A stretch of 64,000 bases of DNA, taken from positions 20,384,449 through 20,448,448 of the forward strand of contig NC_135553.1 of NCBI RefSeq assembly GCF_964340395.1, given 5' to 3'. Shown piece by piece: positions 11,300 through 24,300 of this stretch. The DNA is from Glandiceps talaboti. Its lineage: Eukaryota > Hemichordata > Enteropneusta > Spengelidae. The notes beneath the pieces were generated by a model, which made no database searches, was not told the DNA's origin, and saw nothing but the letters and a program-made list of their open reading frames with translations. The translations under genes and the position numbers were made by a program. Every line of letters begins with the position of its first letter. Within the stretch, counting starts at the first letter, position 1.

Positions 11300-12379
11300 T
11301 TACTCGATTGGTACCACCATATTGGGTTGACTCGGACAACAAAAAACCCGCCGCATAGCAGATCGGAAAGCTTTGATTCTCCACCAGTACACTAAAGGAT
11401 TCAGAGCTGAGTTTAATTGCGCGAGAAACCATCCGATCGTCCGAGCAATTAAGACATTTGCTGACGGCATGGGATTGGCGGCTGACATTATCATATACAG
11501 AATCATTGGACTCCAAGAAACGAAGAACACACCAACCACTAACAGAAACGCCACAACAGATTTTCGCACTTTCCTGATTTTGCCTTTTATTTCTTGGGAG
11601 ACGGCTCGACTCTCATGGTCATGAGCGATACGCAAGATCACAGAGTACTGGATGATGATTGCCAAGAAAATGCCTAGTGAAATGGTGAACAGGATACCCC
11701 AGTATGCAGGTGGGAATAGAAAGTCCAAAGCACAACCAAAGTAAGGAGATCTTCTGTAAGTTGACCAGCCAAGATTCCAACCCATTGCCGGCAACGAACC
11801 TAATATCAGCGCGACGAACCATGCCACACTGATGATGATGCCAACATTGCGTTTTCTCATCATTGTTTCGTAGTCATATGGTCTTGTGATAGCCAGGAAT
11901 CTGTCTACGGCCAGCAGAAGTAGGTGGATCAGGGAACTCAAGAAACAGACAAAGAATATCGTAGCTGATACTTTGGATAGGTTACACGATGAATCATAAC
12001 CGAATATTGAAGAATTGTTCCAGATATGTATGCTTCCTACGAGAAGATCGGCTACGGCTATGCTGACGATGAAACTGTTGGAGGGTGTTCGTAAAGATGG
12101 CACTCTCACTGGACTTAGGATGATGATCAGATTCTCGAACATTGTAAATGAGCCAAATACGATTCCGAACACGAATTCTGCCACCTCCTGTGTCTTCTTT
12201 GGCATGATACTAGGATCTGGAAGACAGGTAGTGTTGTCAAAGAGAGAGAAGTTGGCGTCCATCTCGAAATATACTTGTAAGCCTTGCAAACAGAAGGTAT
12301 GGTTGACTTGACAAGAACCGTTCGGCTCTAAATATATAGACTTGGTACCTGGGAATAAAGTCGTGATAGCGCTGTCCAC
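11300..12379 (-). CDS. Rhodopsin-class G-protein-coupled receptor, orphan
   Basis: Seven hydrophobic helices with class A landmarks, numbered from the first codon of the open frame: TM1 Asn83 (ENLIIIL), TM2 Asp111 (SIAVADLL), a DRF in place of DRY at 159-161, TM4 Trp187, TM6 WSP at 289-291 and TM7 NPLVY at 327-331, then a short helix-8/tail with Cys347-Cys348 as likely palmitoylation sites. The N-terminus has four N-glycosylation sequons. The ALDRF-like TM3 end, the PAMGWN motif after TM4 and the short tail recall lipid/adenosine/melanocortin-type (MECA) receptors; this is a by-eye impression and no ligand is assigned. The open frame begins with a non-ATG codon: the first in-frame ATG is at 12262-12260, giving 320 aa starting MDANFSLFDN. 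The upstream codons look protein-like, so an upstream 5' exon joined near 12398 is also possible. The 3' end is intronless from there to the TAA. Confidence 0.85.
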   Translation of the reverse strand: MDSAITTLFPGTKSIYLEPNGSCQVNHTFCLQGLQVYFEMDANFSLFDNTTCLPDPSIMPKKTQEVAEFVFGIVFGSFTMFENLIIILSPVRVPSLRTPSNSFIVSIAVADLLVGSIHIWNNSSIFGYDSSCNLSKVSATIFFVCFLSSLIHLLLLAVDRFLAITRPYDYETMMRKRNVGIIISVAWFVALILGSLPAMGWNLGWSTYRRSPYFGCALDFLFPPAYWGILFTISLGIFLAIIIQYSVILRIAHDHESRAVSQEIKGKIRKVRKSVVAFLLVVGVFFVSWSPMILYMIMSAANPMPSANVLIARTIGWFLAQLNSALNPLVYWWRIKAFRSAMRRVFCCPSQPNMVVPIE

Positions 12380-12545
12380 ACCGGCAAATAACTTTTACAC
12401 GAAATAACCCTCTATTTACTACCGCTAGGTCCCTTTCACAGAGATTCGAACACCTCATTGTAGTTGTACATAGGCAGGTAGCGAGATGTTCTCTAATTTG
12501 TATATAATGACGGGGAATCGTCACAAAATAGGCCTCGGGATACAA

Positions 12546-13920
12546 AAAGAAGAAAATATATCAACTGTAGATTATACCCAAATTCCCCTATTGAACAACG
12601 TCCTGCCTTTCTCAGATATCTGCTGATGATTGCATACTATTATATAAAATACGTACATTAGTAGTTATGGGAACATTTAGAATATAAGTGAACCGTTCCA
12701 GTACATCACAAGGAAATACTGCAAACAACACGCTGGGCTAATATATGTGCTTGAAGATGTAACAACATATGGACGAACGAAGTGGAGATTTTACCGATTT
12801 TACTCATTTTCAAAGCGTTTCACGTTTAAGTTTAATTTACAGTTGACGTTTTTTTTTAATACAACGACTTAGTTCACTAAATATCGACTGAATTACCATA
12901 CCAGCAATGTTTAATTAGTGTATTTGTATCTGGTGGTTTTGAATAAAAACGCCAATGGCGTACGCGTTGTAGCACACAACTGTTGAGGATAAACCTTTCT
13001 CCTCTGATTATGTGGTCTTGTTGCTTGGCATGTTTGCGTACATTTTGTGAACATTTGTTTTCCATTCCTACCCATCCACGGTGTTATATCTGCAATATAC
13101 ACCATTGTTTAACTGTTGCTATGGGTATGGTCTTGTCGCTAAGCATGCATACATTTCTGGAATGTTTATTCATTTGTCTTATATACAATAACACATATGA
13201 GAGGTGGTTGGTCTCAACAATACTCAACCCAAACGGTTTCCAAAAGTTCTGACTTGCTCTCACACTGTTAACAGAGCATCATCTGGTCAGTAAAAAAACA
13301 CATAAACATAATAAAAATATATATATAAACACATCAACATTACAAAGAATGTTTACATTTTAATTTTATTCAATTTAAAAATACAACACAACAAAGTCAA
13401 GTTCAAAGTACACAACAATTAATCATTTATATAAAGATACATAAAATCCTTCTCTAAAAATATATTACAAGCCTTGGGATAAACTGTAGAAATATTTTAG
13501 TTCTGAACAAATTTTTACAGTGCTCAAAGTTTTACTGTTCATTGGTATACTGTATTAAAAAGTTACATGAATATATGAATTCAGAAGTTTTAAATTACAA
13601 GTTAATGTGATAAAAACAGAAGAAAGTTCTGTAAAAACATGACGAACACACACACCTCTGGTACAATGCAAATTCTTCAAAGGATACTTTTCGTGAGAGG
13701 GTCTTGTGGAAATAACAATAGGTTAGACAATTTAGAATCTTAGAGCTTCAATTAATTTGACAAATTTTGTTTTGAAGAAGAGTTTATATTCAACACTATG
13801 AAAAAAGTCAACTTTATGGGAACATCTTAGGATATTACTTGTAAACAATCAATTTTGGGAACAGTCATTTGTTGGTTTTGCTTGAATACTTCTACTGTAA
13901 GTGAAGGTTTTAATATTTAG
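12546..13920. other. Intergenic between receptor and LITAF locus
   Basis: No coding sequence recognised. AT-rich and, towards 13.3-13.9 kb, probably part of a long 3' UTR or 3' flank of the minus-strand LITAF locus. Confidence 0.35.
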
Positions 13921-14072
13921 ATGTTATTCCCCAATATTCTTCTTCGTTCAGCCAAGGAAAATATGAGTGACCTAAGGGGCCTTTATCAATACAAGTCGAT
14001 AAACTGGTAGTGACAACCCTTAGGTCATGACTATTTTCTGACTGAATGAAGAAAAACATTGGAGAATAACAT
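13921..14072. mobile_element. MITE, family D, copy 1
   Basis: About 150 bp with terminal inverted repeats of about 57 bp: the left arm begins ATGTTATTC and the right arm ends GAATAACAT, both containing ATTCTTC and the GACCTAAGGG core. A second copy is at 40020-40176. Confidence 0.8.
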
Positions 14073-14780
14073 AATTATACCACCGCCAGTAATATCAAAG
14101 AAAAATTGGGGAAAGTAATCATGGCAATTTTGAATGTACTTTGAGCAAAGCAGAACCAGTGATGTAGACACGCATTGTTGTGACACAGACATGCGTTGTC
14201 ATGATGTAGAACAACCAGGGTATAAATTCCATATTTTTGGATTATGTAAGGTATAAATTTGATTGTCATTGGGACGAGACTGCTGACCCTTTTTAATGCA
14301 ACTTTGATATATATATCAATTTATTAGAAATTTTGGATTTACCGAAGGTAAAATGCATCTTGGGGACTAATTTCACTAAACATCACAAACTTATTCAAAA
14401 TTGCTCAAAATTTTGCTTAATGAAAGCTTGTTCCCGGTCCCTTTGATATAATGAAATAAATTTGAGTTTCACATCTTGTTTTCAAGGAAATCAGTCATTT
14501 TTTTATTTTCCTAGTGTGAACACAGTATTCTGCAGCCATCTGGGATTTTAAAATGGCTTAATTTTATCACTATGTATTTTAGAAAATTTGCGTGGTGACC
14601 CCTGTATTTTCAAGTTTCATTTGAACTGCGACTGATTTGGAGTTTGCTTGCAAAACGTAACACTAACAGTTTAAGATTTTTATTTCAGAGGCTCGTTAAA
14701 TAAGAAGGAATAGAGAAATGAGATGCCCCCTGTTACCACACTAAATGGCATGTTTTACTGTTCCCTATCGAATCAAGGGT

Positions 14781-16164
14781 TTATAGTCCTACGGTATCAA
14801 TCACTCTCTCACAGTGTGGACAGGTGTGTATTGTATCCTTACAGTCATCCAGACAGAATGGAATAAGACAACATCCCAGACTGAACCTGCAAAGAAGAAG
14901 GTATATACCTGATAAGAAATGATGTTTAAATTACAAAAATATTGATGACAAAAAACACCACACAAGATAGCCTACCTAATTGTGATCTAATTGAGTGATT
15001 TAAATGCCTAATTATGTATTCGACCAATCAAGCTGTATAATAGGAATGCCATTTGAGACTAGCTTCGAATTGTCATCAGAATAGACTTGGAACAAAAATT
15101 TAAAAAAAATAAAAATGTCAGATAGGATAGCGGAATATATTAGCTATTGTCATTAAAAGTCTACAGATAGGCTAAACACGAGCACAGATAGACATTAGTT
15201 TACATTTAGTCTTACAACTCACATGCACAGACAAAAGGTGATCTATAAATATTAGTTTTGGTAGCCAGTCCTATCACCAGTTCCATGGAAGAACCTCTAT
15301 CAAAATTATTTTGTCTATTTTATCCATTTTCAGAAAATGTATTAGCTATTAGGTTAACAATATGGTTGTACAATCAGTGTTTTTGTTAAGGGTGGCAAGC
15401 AGGTAATATCTACAGGGGTTCACCAATAATTTTACGAGGGTTCCCAATTAAAATTATGGTAGATTATATGGGTAAACTATGCAACTTTTATCCCTCTCCC
15501 CTTTCTGTTGGGTTCTCCAACCTTAGCAAAAACACTGACAATCAAAGTGCTATATACATGGTACTTCCTTTGTGTCAGTAGCTAGAGATGTGGATATGAT
15601 TGGATGCACAAGGCAAAGAGGGGATCCATTCTAGTGGCCTCCTGAGCAACTGCTCACTGACGCAAAAAAATTATAACTTGTGTTTTGTAACAAAACTATC
15701 TACCAGTATCACTATTTCACTACCTTCACACCAATGTCTTCAACTGAACTGAAGAACAAATGGTCTGAGTACTATAAGGGAATTTTCAAGAACATTTCAA
15801 TAAGATTTGAATTTTCCATATTCAGAGTGTTTATAGTTACCATATCTATTTGAAAAAAAACCCAGAAGTAACACTTACCCTACTAGAAAGAGCCCAAGAC
15901 ACGCAAACCAGGCTAATGCACCTGTTTGCCGTGACACAAGAGTTGTACAAATTTGTCGGCAGTAAGGACAAGTCAATGTGACAGGACGACTACCCAACTC
16001 ATAAACACCTGGAAACTCATCATTATTTTGTTGAAAGCCTGCTGTTGGTGGAGTGTGGCCATATGTTGGTGGGGAGGTGAGATGATATTGCGCTGGTGTA
16101 GTATACTGTTGACGTGGGTAGTTTGTCGTAGTCTGTTGTTGTGGCCCTGGCTGGTCAAAGGTAC
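14781..16164 (-). CDS. LITAF-domain protein, distal 3' exon pair (unit A)
   Basis: Two coding exons: 15879-16164 (acceptor TTTTTAG; donor GTAAGT) and 14781-14886 (acceptor TTTGCAG; stop TAA). They encode a Pro/Gln/Thr-rich linker and a full LITAF (SIMPLE-like) domain: CPYC, a hydrophobic membrane-embedding stretch ([14 protein letters not shown]), [14 protein letters not shown], then HTCPHC. The two CxxC knuckles bind zinc in this family, whose members sit on late endosomal/lysosomal membranes and act in sorting. The first exon enters in phase 1, so it needs an upstream exon. It fits the exon at 27251-27274 (giving 151 aa with the shared N-terminus [11 protein letters not shown]) in the same phase as unit B. 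A private first exon is not excluded: a short ATG frame at 19,880-19,935 with a GTAAGT donor also ends in phase 1 but lacks the usual Pro-rich text. The C-terminus, VIDTVGL, departs from the usual LGTY-x-R-L ending. Confidence 0.82.
15376..15540. mobile_element. MITE, family K, copy 1
   Basis: About 165 bp bounded by TCAGTGTTTTTGTTAAGG and its near reverse complement CCTTAGCAAAAACACTGA. A second copy with the same interior (GCAACTTTTATCCCT) is at 59878-60057. Lies in the intron between the two exons of LITAF unit A. Confidence 0.8.
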
Positions 16165-16267
16165 CTAAAAACAAGAAGATCAAGTATTCAGTGAAGGTAC
16201 AGACCAAAGTACATGTTACCATGCAAGGTACAAGAATGAACGTTTCACTCTGAGTTTATAATATCAC

Positions 16268-16335
16268 ATTAAAATTTCTACTCACACACAGAGTCAAAAA
16301 ATTTCTTGGAAGTAAATCCCAAATCTTCACAGGAC
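16268..16335. mobile_element. MITE, family N, terminal fragment
   Basis: Matches the left arm of the element at 41701-41983: AAATTTCTAC-CACACAGAGTC followed by TTTCTTGGAAG-AATCC. Only one arm is present. Confidence 0.6.
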
Positions 16336-16437
16336 ATACTAGTATATATATCTCAATGGTACTTACTTGAACGGCTTGTGTTTATTTACCTGAAAACTCA
16401 AAAATCTTTCTTTTATATTGAAGTTTCATACGACACT

Positions 16438-16759
16438 GGTAATCCAGCCTTCGGTTTTTACTAAGATAGATGCAAACTAAATCTATTGTTCTTCAATGTG
16501 GTAGATCAAACAAGTGGGTGATAGTGGTTCCTCTGTTGTGTGATTCTAATCATCCTGTGATCAATATATTGGAAGTCCCAAAACAGCACTGTAAGGTCAC
16601 GGAACACTAAATAAACCAGTTTTCAGAGATGCCTCCCTACTGGGACTACAATTAAATCAATGTCCATTCAATAGCTTATCACTGTTGTATCAACATGCTG
16701 CGACAATAGTTTTAGTTTGTGTCTATCTTGGACATCCGAAGGCTCAATGACCAGGGTAA
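16438..16759. mobile_element. MITE, family A, copy 1
   Basis: About 320 bp with inverted ends: the left begins GGTAATCCAGCCTTCGG and includes ACTAAGATAGATG-AAACTAAA; the right reads TTTAGTTTGTGTCTATCTT and ends CCAGGGTAA. The copy at 50430-50759 is similar over its whole length, and 22795-22890 is a third, broken copy. Confidence 0.85.
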
Positions 16760-18300
16760 TAACAGACTGGAATAAAGGACACATACACTGAGCACTCAGT
16801 TCTTAAAACTTGCTATTATTATTATTGATATTCCACTCCTGACCAAAATTTGTCTTTGTCAGCTCCCAAATAAACAGACTCAATCAATTTTAGACTAATA
16901 AACATGACGATATCATAGACTTTGTAGTCAGATATTTCTATTAGTTGGTAAACATAGACACAAATGAAAATCATGACAGCTACTAGAAAATCAGCTTCAT
17001 CATGGTTGCTACAGCAACCACTCTATCAAACATATCAAGTTCCATGTTCCAGCTAAAATGATGTAGGCTTGGAGTTTCACTCATAGGACATTTCGTTTTT
17101 GACACAGAGCTAGACATATTTCAACTCTAGACAAACAATAACAGAGACACAACAAACACAGCAGGATCATTTGCCCAATCACACTGAACACTGTTAAGCA
17201 TTGTTATTCTTTCACAGTGCATTAAAAACAGGCTTCTAATGAAGACATTACACACGGACTTCATAATTCTAATGGCTGCAATTGTTTATTTTCTAACTGA
17301 TAATTTAAACTTGACTACTTCGACATGCAAACATGAGTGTAACACCATGCCTATATCATTTTAGATATAATTTGTCTGAAGTTTTATTTCATTCAGGTAT
17401 TTTATTCACAAATACTTCAAGTGAAATACTACATAACGCAATTGATATTACATTACACCTGATTCAATATTATCACACAAAAAATTGCAAATTATTTTAT
17501 TACACAGTAGCTAAGATCAAACTTGTTACATCAATGTTTGCAAAATGTAAATTAAAACGAAAGTCATTGCTGAAACATTAATATCAAATTCATACTCAGA
17601 CCATTCAAATCTAGAGAGATTTCACCCAATTCTGTACAATATTTGAGTTTATTACATATTGCCTTTGGGACAAAACATATAATACATTCAAAAATATGAA
17701 TTTTGTTAATTAATAAACAAAATATCAAACACTTATATTGTATATAATCAATTTTCAATCTCAAAACATTATCTTATTGCAATGCATAAAGCTATGTGTA
17801 CCTTTTGCTCCTAGGTATAAATACAATATTATGTAAATTATACATACATAAGAAATAAATTAACAAATACATACAATAAAATTAATATATAATCTGTGAT
17901 AGAAAAGTATATTTTCCTATTTAAAGTACCATTCAGTCATATATTTATAAACAAAGTTTCTCTTGGTGTTAAACAGAACATTCACGCGCTTCTATGCTTA
18001 ATTCAGGTAGCTTAAACAGCATTCAGGAAATTATTTGTTGAGCAGTATACCATCGTGCTTCTATCACTATGGCAGTCACCGGGCAGTATATTGGTGATAT
18101 CTAGTAAGATCACCAAAATATAGAGGCTTTTTCTGCTCAAAATGTAACATTAGTTTACAATGAGAAAGACACTGACTTAAATACTATTGACATAAATTTA
18201 AACTTGAAGATTACACTATATACTTGCATCATTATTACTACTTGATACGAACCCTGTTACTGTGTACATGCACTCGAGGTTAAAAACATGTACATTTTAT
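16760..18300. other. Intronic or inter-unit AT-rich DNA
   Basis: No coding exon recognised on either strand. Very AT-rich around 17,270-17,930. Confidence 0.4.
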
Positions 18301-18301
18301 A

Positions 18302-18632
18302 TAGACTCTCTTACAGTCCTTGGAGCTTCACATAAATTGCTAAAACTTGGGTTGTTTTGTATGTACCAATATCTACTTCATAATTGTACTTGAATATCCC
18401 TGTACGGTGCACCTTCATCGATCACATAGTGCTAACCTTTCGTTGACGTGTTAACTTGGGCTTCGCCTAACACGTCAACAATAGGTTAGTCCTATGTGAT
18501 CTATGAGGGCGTACAGTACAGGGATAGTGGGATACTAGTATAGAAGTACAATTATGCAGTAGATATCAGTACATACAAAACAACCTAAGTTTCAGTTATT
18601 TATGCAAAGCTCCAGGACTGTGAGAGAGTCTA
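18302..18632. mobile_element. Foldback MITE, family C, copy 1
   Basis: A nearly whole-element palindrome of about 330 bp. The left arm starts TAGACTCTC and the right arm ends GAGAGTCTA; the arms meet around 18,455-18,470 at a short loop between GACGTGTTA and TAACACGTC. A diverged copy is at 47484-47716. Confidence 0.85.
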
Positions 18633-21000
18633 CATTTTATAGTGACTATAATAAACACAACATTGTTACATACAATGGTTGTTTCCTGATGAAGTCTGTT
18701 AACCATAGGTTATAGTATATATAACACATTTGTATTTAGAAAGTACTGACAAGTGCAGTAAAAATTAACTTTAAGTTATTTCTGAGTATAATATGTCTAC
18801 GGAGACTGAAAGATTCGGTGTTGTGAGTGCTGTAAGCAACAGAAATTTGTGGAGTGTCCACAATGACATAGCCTGTTTACATAAATAGTGATCTGTTTTC
18901 TTGTTTCGCAAACCGCTTATATGCTCATGTGATGCTAGTAACGGCACAACACCTAATTTAGCCACACCCCAAATGGTAGTTACTAGCATGCCTGTTTATA
19001 GATATTTACGCACTGACACACGCTATATGTCAATTACGTCACTCTTGTTCTCATCTAAATGAGGGCTCATTTACAGATTGTCTTCATTTGAATATGGTCA
19101 ATTAGGCTGACATACGGTATCACGCCCCACTGTGACCAATCAGCCTGAGTGCATATTTTCAAACCAATGATTTTGAGTGTATAATTTTCAAACAATATTA
19201 ATCATTTGTCATACAATTTTTTTTTTGCTGAGTATTGTGCCGAGAGGATTATAAAGTACACATTTTTTCTTTTCAGAGTTTCGATCTGTATGACACTGAA
19301 ATGTCATTTTAAGTATCATTCCTGGTTTTCAATAAGTTCATACAGCCACTTAGTTGTGCCAAAGCAAATTATATGTAAATACCTTCTGGAAATAGCGCCC
19401 TCTTGTGACAGTAATAAAAAACTCAAGATTGATCACAGATTTGGTTTATGACCTGTATGCATACATTTTCAATGGTGGGGCTTCAAAGTTCCTTATTGTT
19501 TGCTTCAAGTGGTTCAACAATAAATCTAATTCTTACAGTACACATGTACTTGCAATGACATGCCACTATTCACACTAAAAGCAACATGATTTATGAACTA
19601 TCTTCTAGCTTTTACGTGTGCACTATCTAGCATCTAGTATCTAATTTTGTCATTTTCTTTACTGTTGTTAGCAATTCTATTTGTTTACTGTAGCCTTTTG
19701 TAAACTAAGCTACAAAATGGTCACTACATTGTAAACGTGATCATTCTAGAATAGTGATTTTTGTATATTTGTTTATATTATGAATATATCAGCAATAAAG
19801 TAATGCTGTCTTTCACTTCATATTTTGCTAGGTTAGTTAGTGTACACTGTATAGTGTCTCTTTACGATGGGTACTAAAGTAAATCTCACTTACAAGAGTT
19901 TCTATGATATTGTGTCATAATTGTGGTACAGGACATGGAAACCAAAGGAAAGTGAGTGGTAAGGTGAGTGTGTACTCAGCTCAGGTACCAGATCCCCTTC
20001 TTCTCATGTTCCCAGGATTCCAAAATCTTACAAGAAACACTGATTGAGGTACCATATGTTAACACCTCTAACATCTTACTTACTTACTGTGGTACATATA
20101 TTTATGAGAGATTGTTGGATAACGGTACTTTTATGCAAAGAACTACAGTATGATTTGCATCATGCGCATGTTTCCAAATCAGTTACAGTGCTTCCAATCA
20201 AAGTATGAAAGACAATTAAACTACTGCAACATATTGATACATTACCAAAACGAGTCTGTGTTTTTGTACAGAATTCAGTAGGGTCAGATGTGCCGCAATT
20301 GTGTGCGCCATTACTGATAACTTTGATCATAACAAATTTCAAATTTGGCACCTCTTACAGTTACCGAGGTTTGTTGTCTAATACATCACTCTGTGACTGA
20401 TCATCTAGTAACAGGTGGCTGATGACATGTGATGGAGTAGAATTGTCATGTGATAATGTCTCTAGATGATGTGATAATGTCCCTAGAAGCGTCCAGGAGA
20501 GGAAATGAAACTGCTGTCAGTCAGAACAACTGTAAGTCCAGTACGATCATAGATCTTGGAGGGGTCCCTTCCATGATCTATGGTATGATAGATTCTAATT
20601 ACTTCATTATTAACTTCCTACCTGGATGATAGAGAACATTTATATACATACGAAGTATGATGTGGGGAAATTCTACTGTGAAATGAATGAACTTAAAAAA
20701 AGAATTCTTCACTTATAATCATCCTTTCAACATGTAATTTTAAAATCTACTTAGTCCCTAAGGTATGTACAAAATTTAACTATATCCCCTTTCTGACCTA
20801 GCTGCAACTATATAAATCACATTTCAAACTGCAAATGACTAAATATGTGTATGTATGTACTCTTTGTTTGGGAAAGCACTGAGCAGTTTGCAAGTTTTCA
20901 GCAAATAAATTGGGCAAGTATCCGGCACATATAATACAGCTTTTAGAAGTGAATGAACAAAGTTTATAATACTGTTACTACTACAGGATTTAACCTTCTA
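18633..21000. other. Inter-unit DNA of the LITAF locus
   Basis: No confident exon. A GTAAGT-type donor at about 19,880 (minus) preceded by a 43-base ATG frame is the only candidate for a private first exon of LITAF unit A. A small inverted repeat (ATGCTAGTAAC / GTTACTAGCAT) occurs at 18,930-18,990. Confidence 0.35.
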
Positions 21001-21004
21001 CTGT

Positions 21005-21350
21005 AGAGAAGTAGTTCCTGATTCTCATATTATAAACAACACAAGGTTCCCAGAGTTGCACAATCAGACGAACTACAGTAGAATGGTGTTCCTGATTATC
21101 ATATACGATAAATAATACCATATTCCTAGGTGGGTAGAACAATCTGTTCTCTTTCCTCTAGTCACAAAATTATTAACAATACCATGTTCCTAGGTGAACA
21201 ATCTAATTTTGTTCCTGGTCACCAAGTTATAAGCAATATCATGTTTTTGGGGCGAGTTACACAATCTGAAGCTTGTTCCTATGGTCACCAAATTATAAAC
21301 GATACCATGTTCCGAGGTGAGTTGAACAATAAGGACATCTGTGCACAGCA
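21005..21350 (-). repeat. Degenerate ~60-bp tandem repeat covering the LITAF unit B stop codon
   Basis: About five diverged units share, on the plus strand, TATAAAC-ATACCATGTTCC-AGGTGAG and GAACAATCTG. The most upstream unit in transcript order (21,290-21,345) is coding and holds the last codons and stop of LITAF unit B; the others are decayed copies lying in the presumed 3' UTR. Confidence 0.75.
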
Positions 21351-24300
21351 TCTTTGAAATCATCAAGACAGAATGGAATAAAACAGCAACCCATATCACA
21401 CCTATGAAATGAATTACAAAGTAGGACAGAAAAAAATAGTTAAAGTTCAAATAATTTGTCAGTTTGCATGCATTAGAAACAAATACACTGACACACATGC
21501 ATGTAAGCACAAGCCCGCAAACACATAAATGTATACACAAACATTCACCAACATGTACACACCAGACAAAAACACAAAGTACATAAATGTATACACAAAC
21601 ATTCACCAACATGGACACACCAGACAAAAACACAAAGTACATAAATGTATACACAAACATTCACCAGCATGGACACACCAGACAAAAACACAAAGTACAT
21701 AAATGTATACACAAACATTCACCAACATGTACACACCAGACAAAAAAACAAAATATGTGCCAATTTTATGGCATTGACAAACTGAAAGTTTGGTAGATTG
21801 AGTAGTTTGAGCTGAAGTGACTACAGTCAAGGTTTTATTGATATTTGGGAACAGTTGTCTCATTAGGGTTTCGCTGGACCTTATATCTTGACAGAGATGG
21901 TAAGTTAAACAAGCAATTTGAAAGCAAACCATCTGTGTTTTTGAGAAAAGAGAAGTATGCACATCTGCCAGATAAAAGTTAGTCATCTTAGTTATCGAAT
22001 ATGCTTGAAATTTATTATCCAAAAACACAACATACAACACAAACTAGACAGGCACATACTCTCAGGCTGTAACATTGTAATATGCTTGAACTTCAGTGAA
22101 CTTACCCGAAAACACAACATACAACGCACACTAGACAGGCGCATGCTCCAGGTTCAAATGTTACATCTGTCACAACATCTTTATGGCAACCTGGACATGT
22201 CATTGTGACTGGTCTGTCACGTATATGTGTCATCATTCCTGCTGTCACTGGTTGTGTCAGTACCACTGTTGACGTCGGTATGTGTCCTTGTGGTTGGCTC
22301 GGCTGGTAATATACCGACCCAGGGGGTGGGGGCGATTGGGCATAACCTGCTGGTTGAGGAGGGTAACTGGATTCGGGAGAGTTAAGTAATGGTGGTTGAG
22401 TAGGGTAACTTGTTGCTGGTCGGTAACTTTGTATTGGTTGACTAGTGTAAGCAGTAGGTGGTTGAGTGGAGTAACCTGCAGGTAGTGGTGGTGGCAGGCA
22501 ATCTGGATTCACATAGTTTGATGCAGTATAGCTAGGTGGAGGCAATTGTGGATAGGTAGACTGCACTGGGTCAGCTAAATAGAGAAAATAACAAATAATT
22601 GCTATTAAAACACACACGATACAAAGCAATGACTTCTAGTTCTACTTTCACAAACTGTTCATTTATTATTCTAAGGCTAGGAAGACATACTACTTATAAA
22701 TTTCAAGGAACACTGTCTCACTAATATTATATAGTGATTAGCTAACTTATATTTGGTGAGAATGAAAGTTCATGGACACTGGGTTCATATACAACACTGG
22801 TAATGGAGCCTTTGAGTTACTAAGATAGATGAAAACTAAATATATTGTTCTTCAATGTGCTAGATTACACAAGTGGGTGACAGCTGATATTGTCATTGAT
22901 AATTTCAGCCCTGACATTGCTGTTGATAATTTCAACCCTGACATTGCTGTTGATAATTTCAGCCCTGACATTGCTGTTGATAATTTCAGCCCTGACATTG
23001 CTGTTGATAATTTCAGCCCTGACATTGCTGTTGATAATTTCAACCCTGACAATTTCAACCCTGATATTGTCATTGATAATTTCAGGCCTGACATTGTCAT
23101 TGATAATTTCAACCCTGACATTGCTGTTGATAATTTCAACCCTGACATTGCTGTTCATAATTTCAGCCCTGACATTGATAATTTCAACCCTGATATTGTC
23201 ATTGATAATTTCAGCCCTGACATTGATAATTTCAACCCTGACATTGCTGTTGATAATTTCAACCATAACATTGCTGTTGATAATTTCAACCCTGACATTG
23301 CTGTTCATAATTTCAGCCCTGACATTGATAATTTCAACCCTGATATTGTCATTGATAATTTCAGCCCTGACATTGATAATTTCAGCCCTGACATTGCTGT
23401 TGATAATTTCAACCCTGACATTGCCATTGATAATTTCAGCCTTGACATTGCTGTTGATAATTTCAGCCCTAACATTGCTGTTGATAATTTCAGCCCTGAC
23501 ATTGCTGTTGATAATTTCAACCCTAACATTGCCATTGATAATTTCAACCCTAACATTGCTGTTGATAATTTCAGCCCTGACATTGCTGTTGATAATTTCA
23601 ACCCTGACATTGCCATTGATAATTTCAGCCTTGACATTGCTGTTGATAATTTCAACCCTAACATTGCTGTTGATAATTTCAACCCTAACATTGCTGTTGA
23701 TAATTTCAGCCCTGACATTGCTGTTGATAATTTCAGCCCTGACATTGCTGTTGATAATTTCAACCCTAACATTGCCATTGATAATTTCAACCCTGATATT
23801 GTCATTGATAATTTCAGCCCTGACATTGATAATTTCAACCCTGGCAATGTCATTGATAATTTCAGCCCTGACATTCATAATTTCAACCCTGACATTGCTG
23901 TTGATAATTTCAACCCTGACATTGTTGTTGATAATTTCAACCCTGACATTGCTGTTGATAATTTCAACCCTGACATTGCTGTTGATAATTTCAGCCCTGA
24001 CATTGTCATTGGTAATTTCAGCAGTAACATCGCCATTGATAAATATATTGTTCTTCAATATTGTGCTAGATCACACAAGTGGGTGATAGCTGATATTGCT
24101 AATTTCAACCCTGACATTGTCATCGATAATTTATTGCAATGGGGACCAGGTATAACAACAGTGGTCAACATTCTAGTCATGGTCAACTTGGGAAATCAAG
24201 CTGATGAGTCAACCTAGTTCAAATGTATGTCAACTTAAAGTTCAAGAAAATATTCACTCACGCACATATGTATTTGTAGGCTGTGATAGCACATTCACAC

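Noticed and set aside
22829-24217. Long open frames (462, 398 and 397 codons) on both strands
   Set aside because: They are produced by a 27/18-bp tandem repeat whose period is a multiple of three; both strands are equally open, and the array lies in an intron within MITE remains.
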